Shown here in pieces: positions 35,327-42,687 of a stretch of DNA of 64,000 nt. Origin of the DNA: Ga0077555 sp964500805 (GTDB taxonomy: Bacteria > Pseudomonadota > Alphaproteobacteria > Rhizobiales > Hyphomicrobiaceae); the NCBI GenBank assembly GCA_964500805.1, contig CAZCQH010000006.1:82314-146313 (forward strand), given 5' to 3'. A program made the translations under genes and the position numbers. Under the pieces are notes generated by a model. It was not told the origin of the DNA. It saw nothing but the letters and a program-made list of their open reading frames with translations, and did not search any database. How positions within the stretch are numbered: the first letter of the stretch is position 1; each line of letters opens with the position of its first letter.

Positions 35327-35644
35327 CTACTGCTTGGGAGGTGTGGGAGCTGGGGTGGCCGGCGCGACGGGGGGTGAAGGCGCCGGAGTAGTCGTCGTCG
35401 ATCCTGGTGGAGAGGTTACCGGCGCGGTAGTGCCGGCAGGATTGGTCGTGGTGGTCTTAGGGATCATCGGGGGAGTCCGCGTCGCACGAGGCCAAAGCAT
35501 CGCGAGCACAACCAGCGCGCCCAACACAAGTGCAACAATCCCGACGATGCCAAGCCCGTCAATTCGACGAGCGGTCTGCGGAGTTCGGGTCTCACTCGGG
35601 GTCCCGATAGGGTCATTGACTGGTCGTGGCCTCTCGTTTGCCAT
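35327..35644 (-). CDS. Small membrane protein with Thr/Pro-rich tail
   Basis: A 105-residue protein: a polar N-terminus, one membrane helix (LGIVGIVALVLGALVVLAML) and a low-complexity tail rich in Thr, Pro and Ala ending PKQ. The tail probably extends into the periplasm. GGAG lies 7 bases before ATG 35644. The gene follows the DUF892 gene by 28 bases and probably shares its EcfG promoter. Function unknown. Confidence 0.65.
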   Translation of the reverse strand: MANERPRPVNDPIGTPSETRTPQTARRIDGLGIVGIVALVLGALVVLAMLWPRATRTPPMIPKTTTTNPAGTTAPVTSPPGSTTTTPAPSPPVAPATPAPTPPKQ

Positions 35645-35672
35645 TGTGATCTCCGGTCCAGTTCTGTTGAAG

Positions 35673-36167
35673 TTAGCTCGCGTTCGCGCGCTCATTGATC
35701 CCGGCAAGAGCGAGTTCGTTTAACGACGCGTCGGCATTCTTTTCTTCGGCCAATGTCTGCTCAAGCAGAGCAACCGCGTCCTGCAAGCCCATCTGCTCCG
35801 CCCATGCACACAACGTTCCGTATCGAGCAATTTCATAGTGCTCGATCGCTTGCCCGGCTGCGATCAAGCCGGCGTCGAGGACCTCCGAGTCTTGGAAATT
35901 CTCGAACAGTTCCTCGCCCTCTTCGATCAGGCCTTCGATCGCCTCGCACGGCTCTCCGGAAGGGGAAACCTGGAGCATCGTGAACACTTGTTCTAATCGG
36001 TCGATCTGATCAGCTGTCTCGGAGCGGTGCTTATCCAGTGCATCGCGCAGCGCACTGTTCGAGGCGCGATCGACCATCTTGGGCAGCGCAGCGAGGATCT
36101 GCTTTTCGCCGTGATAGATATCCTTCAAATGCATGAGGAACAGATCTTCCAGCTTGTGTGCCGCCAT
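35673..36167 (-). CDS. DUF892/YciE-type ferritin-like protein
   Basis: A 164-residue four-helix protein. LEDLFLMHLKDIYHGEKQIL is the first helix signature of the family, with EIARYGTLCAWAEQMGL in the third and ALLEQTLAEEKNAD in the fourth. Glu and His residues are placed to bind a dinuclear metal centre. Family members are stress-induced in several bacteria. A perfect EcfG promoter lies 36 bases upstream of ATG 36167. It is the first gene of a two-gene unit. Confidence 0.88.
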   Translation of the reverse strand: MAAHKLEDLFLMHLKDIYHGEKQILAALPKMVDRASNSALRDALDKHRSETADQIDRLEQVFTMLQVSPSGEPCEAIEGLIEEGEELFENFQDSEVLDAGLIAAGQAIEHYEIARYGTLCAWAEQMGLQDAVALLEQTLAEEKNADASLNELALAGINERANAS

Positions 36168-36202
36168 TGCGCGTCTCCGCATCGCTTTGCTGCCTGCATA
36201 GC

Positions 36203-36227
36203 AACGTCAGAACCGATGGCGAGTTCC
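36203..36227 (-). promoter_or_regulatory. EcfG-type promoter of the DUF892 gene
   Basis: On the minus strand GGAAC (36227-36223), a 16-base spacer and CGTT (36206-36203), with the ATG 36 bases further on. Confidence 0.8.
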
Positions 36228-36286
36228 GCTACTGAAAGGTGCCGTGCCACTCAAGCGCGGGGCGGGGCGACGAATTGAGCCAGCAG

Positions 36287-37084
36287 TCAGTGATCGGAAA
36301 CCGAAACTGGTCTCGAGCCCGTTTGGAAGAACAAAGCCTGGCTGACGATGGCCTTAACAATGGCGGGCTGAAACGGTTTGGTGATCAGGAACGTCGGCTC
36401 GGGTCGGATTCCGGTCAAGAGCCGCTCTGGATAAGCCGTGATAAATACGACCGGAAGTTTCTGCGTGGTGAGAATATCATTCACCGTGTCGAGGCCGGAA
36501 CTCCCGTCAGCGAGCTGGATATCGGCAAGGATGAGGCCGGGCTGCATTCTCTGCAGCGCATCGAGAGCTTGGGAGCGCGTACGTGCGACGCTCGGCACCC
36601 GGTGGCCGAGGTTGGTAACAATTTCCTTGAGGTCGAGCGCTATCAGTGGCTCATCCTCTATGATGAGGACATCAGTTGCGATCTGGTTCGCGATATCGCG
36701 ACCGGCCTCATCAATCAATTCGACGACTTCGCCAAGCGATACGCCCAAGACCTCGGCGGCCTCTGAAGGCGTCATCCCCTCAACCGAAACGAGCAGGAAG
36801 GCTTGACGGGCCTTGGGGGCGAGCGTCTGAAGTCGATGTTCTGCCCGATCGGCCGGCAACTTATCGTCCGTTCCGTTAATTCGTATCGAATTGATGACCC
36901 GCAAAAGAGTGCTGTAAAGCGCAAGGCGCGTTCGACTTTCGTCGCCCACAAGCGTGGGATCCGCGATGATCGCTTCCAATGTCGAGGCGACATAGGCATC
37001 GCCACTCTTCTGGGTGCCAGTCACAGCTCGGGCAAAGCGACGCAGATAGGGGAGATTAGCGGCTACGCGTTCTGATGCGGTCAT
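36287..37084 (-). CDS. phyR: General stress response regulator PhyR
   Basis: A 265-residue PhyR: an N-terminal sigma-like domain (residues about 5-125, with LAPKARQAFLLVSVEGMTPS in the sigma4-like part) joined to a C-terminal receiver. The phospho-acceptor is about Asp188 in LILADIQLADGSSG, with acidic pocket VLIIEDEPLIALDL and the Lys in LITKPFQP. When phosphorylated, PhyR binds NepR and frees EcfG. nepR-ecfG lies 5.4 kb away. No PhyK-like kinase is in the window. A perfect EcfG promoter upstream suggests positive feedback. Confidence 0.96.
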   Translation of the reverse strand: MTASERVAANLPYLRRFARAVTGTQKSGDAYVASTLEAIIADPTLVGDESRTRLALYSTLLRVINSIRINGTDDKLPADRAEHRLQTLAPKARQAFLLVSVEGMTPSEAAEVLGVSLGEVVELIDEAGRDIANQIATDVLIIEDEPLIALDLKEIVTNLGHRVPSVARTRSQALDALQRMQPGLILADIQLADGSSGLDTVNDILTTQKLPVVFITAYPERLLTGIRPEPTFLITKPFQPAIVKAIVSQALFFQTGSRPVSVSDH

Positions 37085-37122
37085 TGGGCCCCTCCGGTCA
37101 GCAAACAAACAGCAAGCTTTAA

Positions 37123-37148
37123 AACGCGCTGGGATGCTGATCGGTTCC
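37123..37148 (-). promoter_or_regulatory. EcfG-type promoter of phyR
   Basis: On the minus strand GGAAC (37148-37144), a 17-base spacer and CGTT (37126-37123), about 40 bases before the phyR ATG. Confidence 0.85.
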
Positions 37149-37326
37149 GAACTTTGGCGAATTTATTGCAGCAAGCTCGATGCGGGCAATGCATATGCAC
37201 ATTAGCCGAGATGCGCGTCCGCGTCGAGGACCTTTCGATATTGCGTCGCCATCCTCTCAGGGCGCCGGAAGCGTTTTGCATATCACGCCAGGTGGTCAAC
37301 TCGTTTGGCTTCGAGACTGCCGTTGC

Positions 37327-37351
37327 GGAACCGGTCGACAGAAGCGGAGTT
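37327..37351 (+). promoter_or_regulatory. EcfG-like promoter of the YihY gene (near match)
   Basis: GGAAC (37327-37331), a 16-base spacer and AGTT (37348-37351), 30 bases before the chosen ATG at 37382. The first base of the -10 box differs from the consensus. Confidence 0.55.
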
Positions 37352-37381
37352 AGCCAGAACAGTTCAAAGGCGAACATTCGA

Positions 37382-38206
37382 ATGGGCCTGATAGCTCTCT
37401 TCTACGCCGCGGTGAAACGTTGGCTCGCGCAGGAACCAGGCGTTCTGGGTGCTGCTCTCGCCTACTACACTGTCTTCTCGATTGGGCCGTTGCTGATCAT
37501 CATGGTCGCTATCGCTGGTTTGGTGCTCGAGCGCACTGAAGCCCAAGTTGCCGTCACAGAGTACATTGAACAATCTGCCGGCGCAGGCGCGGCGACAATG
37601 GTGCAACAGATGCTGTCCGCGGCGATAAGCACTGGTGCCGGAATCGGGGGTATCATCACTGGCGTTGCGACCTTGTTGATCACAGCTCTCGGCGCCGTCT
37701 TACATCTGCGCTATGCCCTCAACCGGATTTTGGAGGCGGAACCGGTCAAGGCATCCGGCGTTTTCGCCGTCGTTCGTCGTTATGCGATGGCGGTCGGCGG
37801 CGTGCTTGGGGCTGGATTGCTGCTGATTGCAGCCGTTGCTGCATCTACTTTGATATCCAGCTTTTCCGAGCAGTTGTCGGCCTTCATCCCCCCGCCCTGG
37901 TTGGCGCTCTTGAACACCCTTATTTCACTCGGCCTGACAGCCGCTGTTTTTGCGGCGATGTTCAAATGGCTTTCCGACGCGGTTTTGGCGTGGTCCGATG
38001 CTCTTTCGGGCGGCATTGTCACGGCCCTGCTCTTCGAATTGGGCAAGCTGGGTATCAGCTGGTACCTTAGCCGGCAGGCGTTTGGGTCCACTTACGGCGC
38101 ATCGGCATCTTTGGCTGTATTGCTGGCTTGGATCTATTACACCAGCCAAATATTATTCTTCGGCGCCGCATTTTCTTATGCCTGCGCAATGCGTCGTGCT
38201 CGATGA
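37382..38206 (+). CDS. YihY/BrkB family membrane protein
   Basis: A 274-residue protein with six membrane segments. The family blocks are LGAALAYYTVFSIGPLLIIM at the first helix, YGASASLAVLLAWIYYTSQI at the last two, and KWLSDAVLAWSDALSGGIV between. YihY proteins were once called RNase BN; that was wrong, and their role is unknown. ATG 37382 is chosen because the frame upstream lacks hydrophobic sequence and an EcfG-like element ends 30 bases before it. It converges on the AI-2E gene with an 8-base gap. Confidence 0.85.
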   Translation: MGLIALFYAAVKRWLAQEPGVLGAALAYYTVFSIGPLLIIMVAIAGLVLERTEAQVAVTEYIEQSAGAGAATMVQQMLSAAISTGAGIGGIITGVATLLITALGAVLHLRYALNRILEAEPVKASGVFAVVRRYAMAVGGVLGAGLLLIAAVAASTLISSFSEQLSAFIPPPWLALLNTLISLGLTAAVFAAMFKWLSDAVLAWSDALSGGIVTALLFELGKLGISWYLSRQAFGSTYGASASLAVLLAWIYYTSQILFFGAAFSYACAMRRAR

Positions 38207-38214
38207 CGGTCGCA

Positions 38215-40023
38215 CTACTTGCCCGCACTGACCGAGTCCTCTGCACTGGCCAAGCTGGTGTACACTGCTCGGCTTCGCTTGCACTCCTCGCCGATTTTCG
38301 ATGCCATAGCGTTATTGGCTAGATTGAACAGACACAGTGAAAGGTGAAACTTACCTGCATGGCGCGAAAGTCTGCGGCATGCATGACGAACATAAACGCC
38401 GGGGTTTGGCGACAAGTAGCAAAGGAAAATGCCATCAACCTGACCGAGGTCGGGTGCGCCTACTGCGTGGGGAGCCAACGAAGTGGACGGATGCGCGACT
38501 GCTTCATGTCCGAGAGACCGCAATCGGTGAGCCAGCAAGATCGCAGCACCAAAGTCGAGTTCCGTTCGGCCGGCAATGCAAGCCAGTCGCAACGCGGTTG
38601 GAACCGGGTCACCGCGGGTTTGGCCCTCTTCAAGTTCATCCAACACGCCCGCAAGGCTCTCAGTCAACGATCTGCGCATCGCTGGATCGTCAACTTGCAT
38701 CCGGTTTGCCTCCGCGTGGATGAGCGCGGCGAGAGCGACGTCGTCGTAAAAAGCGCGTTCGGACCCGTTCGCGATCTCCGTCTCGGCCAGATCGAGCGCC
38801 TCCTCATGATCGACAGACAGAAGTCGCTGATAAAACCGTTGAGCCGGTGAGAGGACTGGTTCGCTGCCGAGCAGCATGTCGAGGAAGGCAAGCCGAGGCA
38901 CATGCCTTCCGATCACGACGAGGCAAACTGTCAGCGGGGTGGAAAGAAAGAGACCAACCGGCCCCCACAGCACCGTCCAAAAAATGGCGGCTAAAATGAC
39001 CGCGAACGACGACAGCCCCGTGGAGGCTCCATAGAGCCACGGCTCGAGAATGTTATTGCTAAGCAGTTCCAGAACGACGAACAAGCCGATGGTCCACAGC
39101 ACCATCGACCAACCTGGTTCGCTGCCGACAGCAATCACAATCGGGAAAAATGCAGCCAGCCACGGGCCAAGATAAGGGATAAATCGAAGTACCGCGGCCA
39201 AGACGCCCCATATGACGGCATTCGGAACGCCGATGATTGCCAACCCCAAGCCAACTGGTATTCCATAGCTAATATTGACGATCAATTGCATGAGCAGATA
39301 GCCGCTTACGCGATTTGCTGCATCGGAGATCAGCTGAGTGCTGCGTTGGAGATCGTCGCCACCGAATAGTTTGATGAAACGATCTCGCAGCTCCTCGCGC
39401 TCCAACAAAATGAAAATGACAAAAACGATGACCAGACCCGCCGTTCCTGCCGGCCCAAGGAGTGGTTGCGCAACGCTCTGCAGGACTTCCAACGGCCGCC
39501 TCGGCGGGGGTTCAACAACGACGGGGACGGGGTCAGGTTGACGCTCAACTTCTTGCTTCGCCTGTTCAGGCGGTTGCGGTTTGGCTCGAGGCGACAGCTG
39601 CTGCTCAAGCGATCGAAGCGCATTGCTCACCCTTGAAACTAGACCGTCGGATGGGGATAGCTCCTTGAGGCGCTCGATCTTCAAGGAAATATTGCGCTGA
39701 TAAACTGGAAGATCGTTGGCGAGCTGCACTAGCTGCGCGCCGACCGCAATTGAAACGAGCGCAACCAACATGAGTGCCACGGTTACGGCAGCACCAATTG
39801 CGGCAAGTCTGGGCACCCAATATCGCCGTAGTAGTCCAATCAAGGGAGTGAGAATGAACGCCAGCAGGGTCGCAAGCGCCAATGGAATGAGTATGTCGCG
39901 TCCGAAGTAAAGGGCTGCAATTACGATCGCCGCTGTAGCTGCGGGAGTTGCGACAGTAGGCAGTTCAGCTCTGGAAGCTCGCTGGAACGGGTGCTCCGGC
40001 TGATTGCGGACGTTGTTCTTCAT
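38215..40023 (-). CDS. AI-2E family permease with C-terminal extension
   Basis: A 602-residue protein. Residues about 20-380 carry the membrane part typical of AI-2E/PerM permeases: FGRDILIPLALATLLAFILT, a Pro-rich soluble insert near residue 170, then LEREELRDRFIKLFGG and YLGPWLAAFFPIVIAVG. The last 200 residues are soluble and include ALRLACIAGRTELDFGAAIL and a beta-alpha pattern ending in VDGIFLCYLSPNPG, like a Rossmann or B12-binding-type fold. Transport substrate unknown. It is divergent from the KGG gene and has a perfect EcfG promoter. Confidence 0.85.
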   Translation of the reverse strand: MKNNVRNQPEHPFQRASRAELPTVATPAATAAIVIAALYFGRDILIPLALATLLAFILTPLIGLLRRYWVPRLAAIGAAVTVALMLVALVSIAVGAQLVQLANDLPVYQRNISLKIERLKELSPSDGLVSRVSNALRSLEQQLSPRAKPQPPEQAKQEVERQPDPVPVVVEPPPRRPLEVLQSVAQPLLGPAGTAGLVIVFVIFILLEREELRDRFIKLFGGDDLQRSTQLISDAANRVSGYLLMQLIVNISYGIPVGLGLAIIGVPNAVIWGVLAAVLRFIPYLGPWLAAFFPIVIAVGSEPGWSMVLWTIGLFVVLELLSNNILEPWLYGASTGLSSFAVILAAIFWTVLWGPVGLFLSTPLTVCLVVIGRHVPRLAFLDMLLGSEPVLSPAQRFYQRLLSVDHEEALDLAETEIANGSERAFYDDVALAALIHAEANRMQVDDPAMRRSLTESLAGVLDELEEGQTRGDPVPTALRLACIAGRTELDFGAAILLAHRLRSLGHEAVAHPSTSLAPHAVGAPDLGQVDGIFLCYLSPNPGVYVRHACRRLSRHAGKFHLSLCLFNLANNAMASKIGEECKRSRAVYTSLASAEDSVSAGK

Positions 40024-40162
40024 ACGATACAATCCTGCGCAGCGCCGGCCGCTGCACGGCAACCCATTGTGTCATCCGTACTCATGTTGCGGCCGCAAAA
40101 GCCCCAAAATTCAGAAAGGCGTCGAGCGTTCACGCCAAGGTCGCTCTTGAGGAACATCGACC

Positions 40163-40187
40163 AACGCAAGTTGCGCTTTGCCGTTCC
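40163..40187 (-). promoter_or_regulatory. EcfG-type promoter of the AI-2E gene
   Basis: On the minus strand GGAAC (40187-40183), a 16-base spacer and CGTT (40166-40163). The leader to the ATG at 40023 is about 130 bases. Confidence 0.8.
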
Positions 40188-40194
40188 ATTCTGC

Positions 40195-40219
40195 GGAACC
40201 AAACCCAAGTCCGTCTGTT
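40195..40219 (+). promoter_or_regulatory. EcfG-like promoter of the KGG gene (near match)
   Basis: GGAAC (40195-40199), a 16-base spacer and TGTT (40216-40219), 36 bases before the ATG. It is back to back with the minus-strand element for the AI-2E gene, 7 bases apart. Confidence 0.6.
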
Positions 40220-40254
40220 GGATGGCGGCAGGCGTGGAACATGGAGCAGGCAGA

Positions 40255-40572
40255 ATGGCAGACAAAAAAACTGCGGGGAGCAGGCGCGGATTTGCGTCGA
40301 TGGATCAAGAGAAGCAGCGTGAAATTGCAAGCAAGGGCGGACAGGCCAGTGGAGGCAATTTCGCGAACAATCGCGAGAGAGCGTCGGAAGCCGGCAAAAA
40401 AGGCGGACAAGCCAGTGGGGGGAACTTCGCGCACAATCCGGAGCGCGCTTCCCAGGCTGGCAGAAAAGGCGGTCAGGCCAGCCACGGAGCTAGCGAAATT
40501 CCAGAAGACAGCAAACGCAATATCGACGAAGGGACCACCGGCAGCCAGGCTGAGCGTGGCAAAACCGACTGA
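40255..40572 (+). CDS. KGG-repeat stress protein
   Basis: A 105-residue, highly hydrophilic protein with FASMDQEKQREIASKGGQA followed by three KGGQAS repeats spaced 20-25 residues apart (near residues 30, 50 and 72), each followed by GNFA(N/H)N or similar. This is the KGG/stress-induced protein family (related to E. coli YciG), predicted disordered. GGAGCAGG precedes the ATG. Function unknown, but members are general-stress genes in alphaproteobacteria. Confidence 0.88.
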   Translation: MADKKTAGSRRGFASMDQEKQREIASKGGQASGGNFANNRERASEAGKKGGQASGGNFAHNPERASQAGRKGGQASHGASEIPEDSKRNIDEGTTGSQAERGKTD

Positions 40573-40657
40573 GGGCGCCGCTCGCTTCGGGCGAAGTTAG
40601 ATTTGTTCAGTAGCTTTGAGCTGCAGCCTGGTCGGACCGATATCATAATGCCCAATT

Positions 40658-40727
40658 AAAAAAAGCCGCGGCTTGCCGAGGGGGGGAGCAAGCCGCGGAA
40701 ACGCAGCCACCCGGGACAGGCAGCCAG
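40658..40727 (-). ncRNA. Predicted EcfG-dependent small RNA with a C-rich terminator loop
   Basis: No protein gene explains this. On the minus strand a perfect EcfG promoter (40758-40734) is followed by about 70 bases and then an intrinsic terminator: CCGCGGCTTGC (40698-40688), loop TCCCCCCCTCG, GCAAGCCGCGG (40676-40666), then C and seven T (40664-40658). The stem is 11 bp and perfect. The loop has seven C, complementary to G-rich ribosome-binding sites. The start near 40727 is inferred from promoter geometry. The known Caulobacter GSR sRNA GsrN also has a C-rich loop, but homology to it is not shown. Confidence 0.65.
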
Positions 40728-40733
40728 TGCACT

Positions 40734-40758
40734 AACGCGGTGCACAGGCGCCAGTTCC
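40734..40758 (-). promoter_or_regulatory. EcfG-type promoter of the predicted sRNA
   Basis: On the minus strand GGAAC (40758-40754), a 16-base spacer and CGTT (40737-40734). The next minus-strand gene is 711 bases away and beyond a terminator, so this promoter would make only the short RNA. Confidence 0.75.
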
Positions 40759-40779
40759 GCGGCTTCGCAAATTTTTGTT

Positions 40780-40804
40780 GGAACCTCGCGAAATGAAGCA
40801 CGTT
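40780..40804 (+). promoter_or_regulatory. EcfG-type promoter of the 40835-42381 operon
   Basis: GGAAC (40780-40784), a 16-base spacer and CGTT (40801-40804), 30 bases before ATG 40835. It rules out the upstream in-frame starts at 40775 and 40793, which lie in the promoter. Confidence 0.8.
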
Positions 40805-40834
40805 GTCTGCAACACGACGGACAAAGGATGCGAT

Positions 40835-41248
40835 ATGGACCAAGTTTCGCCCGGTCGTTCTGAATCGAACGGTTTCAATCATAGGCCAGAGCACAACCTC
40901 ACCAGTGTACCGACGCTGCCCGCCGAGAGTCAGGACACCTCACAGGAGATGTCGAGCATATCGGCGCTCATCAGTCGGCACCCCATCGAAGCCGCAGCTC
41001 TTGCTTTATTGGCTGGCGCCGGTCTCGCTATCTTGATTTCCAAAAGTGGGGATAACCAAAAGAGCTCGAACGCGACGCGGTACAATGATGGCTCAACAGC
41101 AGATGACTTAATGTCGAGTGCCCGATCTGCGGTTTCGCCGATTTTGCCTGCTGTGGAACGCATGGTCGAGGCTGTTGCTGATATGGGTGTTAACTCAGGT
41201 CCTTTCGACCGTGTCGTGCAGATGTGGCGGTCACTGTCGGGGCGCTAG
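40835..41248 (+). CDS. Small membrane protein of the stress regulon
   Basis: A 137-residue protein: a polar N-terminus of about 50 residues, one membrane helix (IEAAALALLAGAGLAILISK) and a C-terminal part with SARSAVSPILPAVERMVEAV. It loosely resembles DUF883/YqjD-type or similar inner-membrane proteins that flank stress genes, but I cannot assign a family. ATG 40835 is preceded by AAAGGA and fits the EcfG promoter. Its stop is two bases before the start of the DUF6745 gene. Confidence 0.65.
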   Translation: MDQVSPGRSESNGFNHRPEHNLTSVPTLPAESQDTSQEMSSISALISRHPIEAAALALLAGAGLAILISKSGDNQKSSNATRYNDGSTADDLMSSARSAVSPILPAVERMVEAVADMGVNSGPFDRVVQMWRSLSGR

Positions 41249-41250
41249 CC

Positions 41251-42381
41251 ATGATCGAAACGGCAGGAGCGGAAGCAAAACTTGTTCTGAGCGTCAAATC
41301 GGCAATGTCGGAGTCGTCTGGGCGGTGGCGCCGTGCGCGTTTCGAAACCGGTCGTTGCGACCGCGGGGCGGCAGAAAAGGCTTTGGTTGCGGCCTATGCG
41401 GCTGCCGGATTGCGGGAGCCGCGCAATGTGATTTGGTGCGCATCGCCGATCGCGATAGAGCGCTCGCGCAAGAACTTCTGGCATCGATTGCGTCCTGGGC
41501 GCTCGGTAAAAAATGATATTGTTGATCGCCCTTTGATCGCAGCCATGAACGCTATGCACGATCTGCCACATCGGACTTATCGAGCCTTGATGGATGGATT
41601 CAGCTTTCCAAGCAACGAAACAGGTGCGGTACTGGCTATCGACACCGCTGTAAATGCCGCCACAGGCAAGGTCAGGTGGAGCCTGGCTTCGTATGCACGC
41701 CTGCTATCCGGATTGGCATCCGGGAATACCGGTTGTGCCCCCTTTAGCGTCAGCCACTGGGCACCATATGAGCTTCGAAGCACGCTGGGGCTTTGCGAAT
41801 TCATCCATCAACATTTTGGCGCTACACCAATCATATCTAATGCGGAACCGCTTTGGCAGCTCGGAGCAAATGTCGGATGGGTCGTGCCGCACGAAAATGT
41901 TTGTTGGATAAGCGAGCGTTTCGCGATCTGCACCACCGATGCTCAAGGGCGGCTCCATAACTCGACGGGTCACGCGCTTGCTTTCTCGGACGGCATAGCT
42001 TGGCATTTCTGGAAGAACATCCCTGTGCCGAGTTGGGTCATCGAACATCCACGCCGGATAACGGCGGGTCTCGTCGATGTGCAGAGAGATCCGTTCGTAC
42101 GTCGATGCATGATTGATATCATGACGCCGGCAGCATACATTGCGGAGGGAAGCGCCAAGCGGGTCGCCACCGATGCCACGGGAACGCTTTGGAGCAAACG
42201 GTGGGGAGTGGCCGATATCTGGTCGGCGGTGGAAGTGATCAATGGGACCGAGAATCCTGATGGGTCGCGATCACGCTATTACCTTCAAGTTCCCGGGCAC
42301 TTCGCGCGGCCCCTGGACGCGGTGGCTTGGACCTATGGGGTGTCGCCCGAGCACTACGCCAAGCTCGATCACCGCACCTGA
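41251..42381 (+). CDS. DUF6745-like protein
   Basis: A 376-residue protein. The C-terminal third has HALAFSDGIAWHFWKNIPVP followed by SWVIEHPRRITAG, then EVINGTENPDGSRSRYYLQV and DAVAWTYGVSPEHYAKL, which match the DUF6745 pattern. The N-terminal part with HDLPHRTYRALMDG is less conserved. Function unknown. It starts two bases after the small membrane gene stop and presumably shares its EcfG promoter. A protein of the type often paired with DUF6745 is encoded at 34017-34361. Confidence 0.75.
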   Translation: MIETAGAEAKLVLSVKSAMSESSGRWRRARFETGRCDRGAAEKALVAAYAAAGLREPRNVIWCASPIAIERSRKNFWHRLRPGRSVKNDIVDRPLIAAMNAMHDLPHRTYRALMDGFSFPSNETGAVLAIDTAVNAATGKVRWSLASYARLLSGLASGNTGCAPFSVSHWAPYELRSTLGLCEFIHQHFGATPIISNAEPLWQLGANVGWVVPHENVCWISERFAICTTDAQGRLHNSTGHALAFSDGIAWHFWKNIPVPSWVIEHPRRITAGLVDVQRDPFVRRCMIDIMTPAAYIAEGSAKRVATDATGTLWSKRWGVADIWSAVEVINGTENPDGSRSRYYLQVPGHFARPLDAVAWTYGVSPEHYAKLDHRT

Positions 42382-42404
42382 TCTTGCAATTTCAATAACT
42401 CAAT

Positions 42405-42429
42405 GGAACTTTTCAGAGCCGGTTGCGTT
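42405..42429 (+). promoter_or_regulatory. EcfG-type promoter of nepR-ecfG
   Basis: GGAAC (42405-42409), a 16-base spacer and CGTT (42426-42429), 30 bases before the nepR start. It implies autoregulation of the sigma factor. Confidence 0.85.
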
Positions 42430-42459
42430 GGAGCCAGTTGAGAGCCCAGGGAGGCACCA

Positions 42460-42687
42460 TTGGTTAGCAAGAATTCCGTAACTGTCGGCCAGCCGTCAGC
42501 TCGCCGAACGTCGGGACGGCGCGCCTCCGGAGGACCGCCGGTGAGGCAGGGTCATTTGGATCAGAAGACCCAAAATCATCTCGGAACGATCATCAAGAAG
42601 TCGTATGACGAACTGCTGCGGCAGCCAGTTCCCGAGAAACTCGTGGAGTTGTTGGAAGAGCTGGCTCGGCGGGAGTCAGAGAAATGA
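42460..42687 (+). CDS. nepR: Anti-sigma factor NepR
   Basis: A 75-residue NepR. The conserved core is HLGTIIKKSYDELLRQPVPE followed by KLVELLEELARRE, two helices that bind either EcfG or the sigma-like domain of PhyR. The N-terminal 35 residues are basic and probably disordered. The start is a TTG with AGGGAGG 6-7 bases upstream; the only other candidate is a GTG 26 codons downstream. The stop overlaps the ecfG ATG as ATGA. Confidence 0.92.
   Translation: MVSKNSVTVGQPSARRTSGRRASGGPPVRQGHLDQKTQNHLGTIIKKSYDELLRQPVPEKLVELLEELARRESEK

Noticed and set aside
40658..40698. Terminator hairpin assigned to the KGG gene on the plus strand
   Set aside because: On the plus strand the stem is followed by GGAAACG, not T. 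The T run is only on the minus strand.
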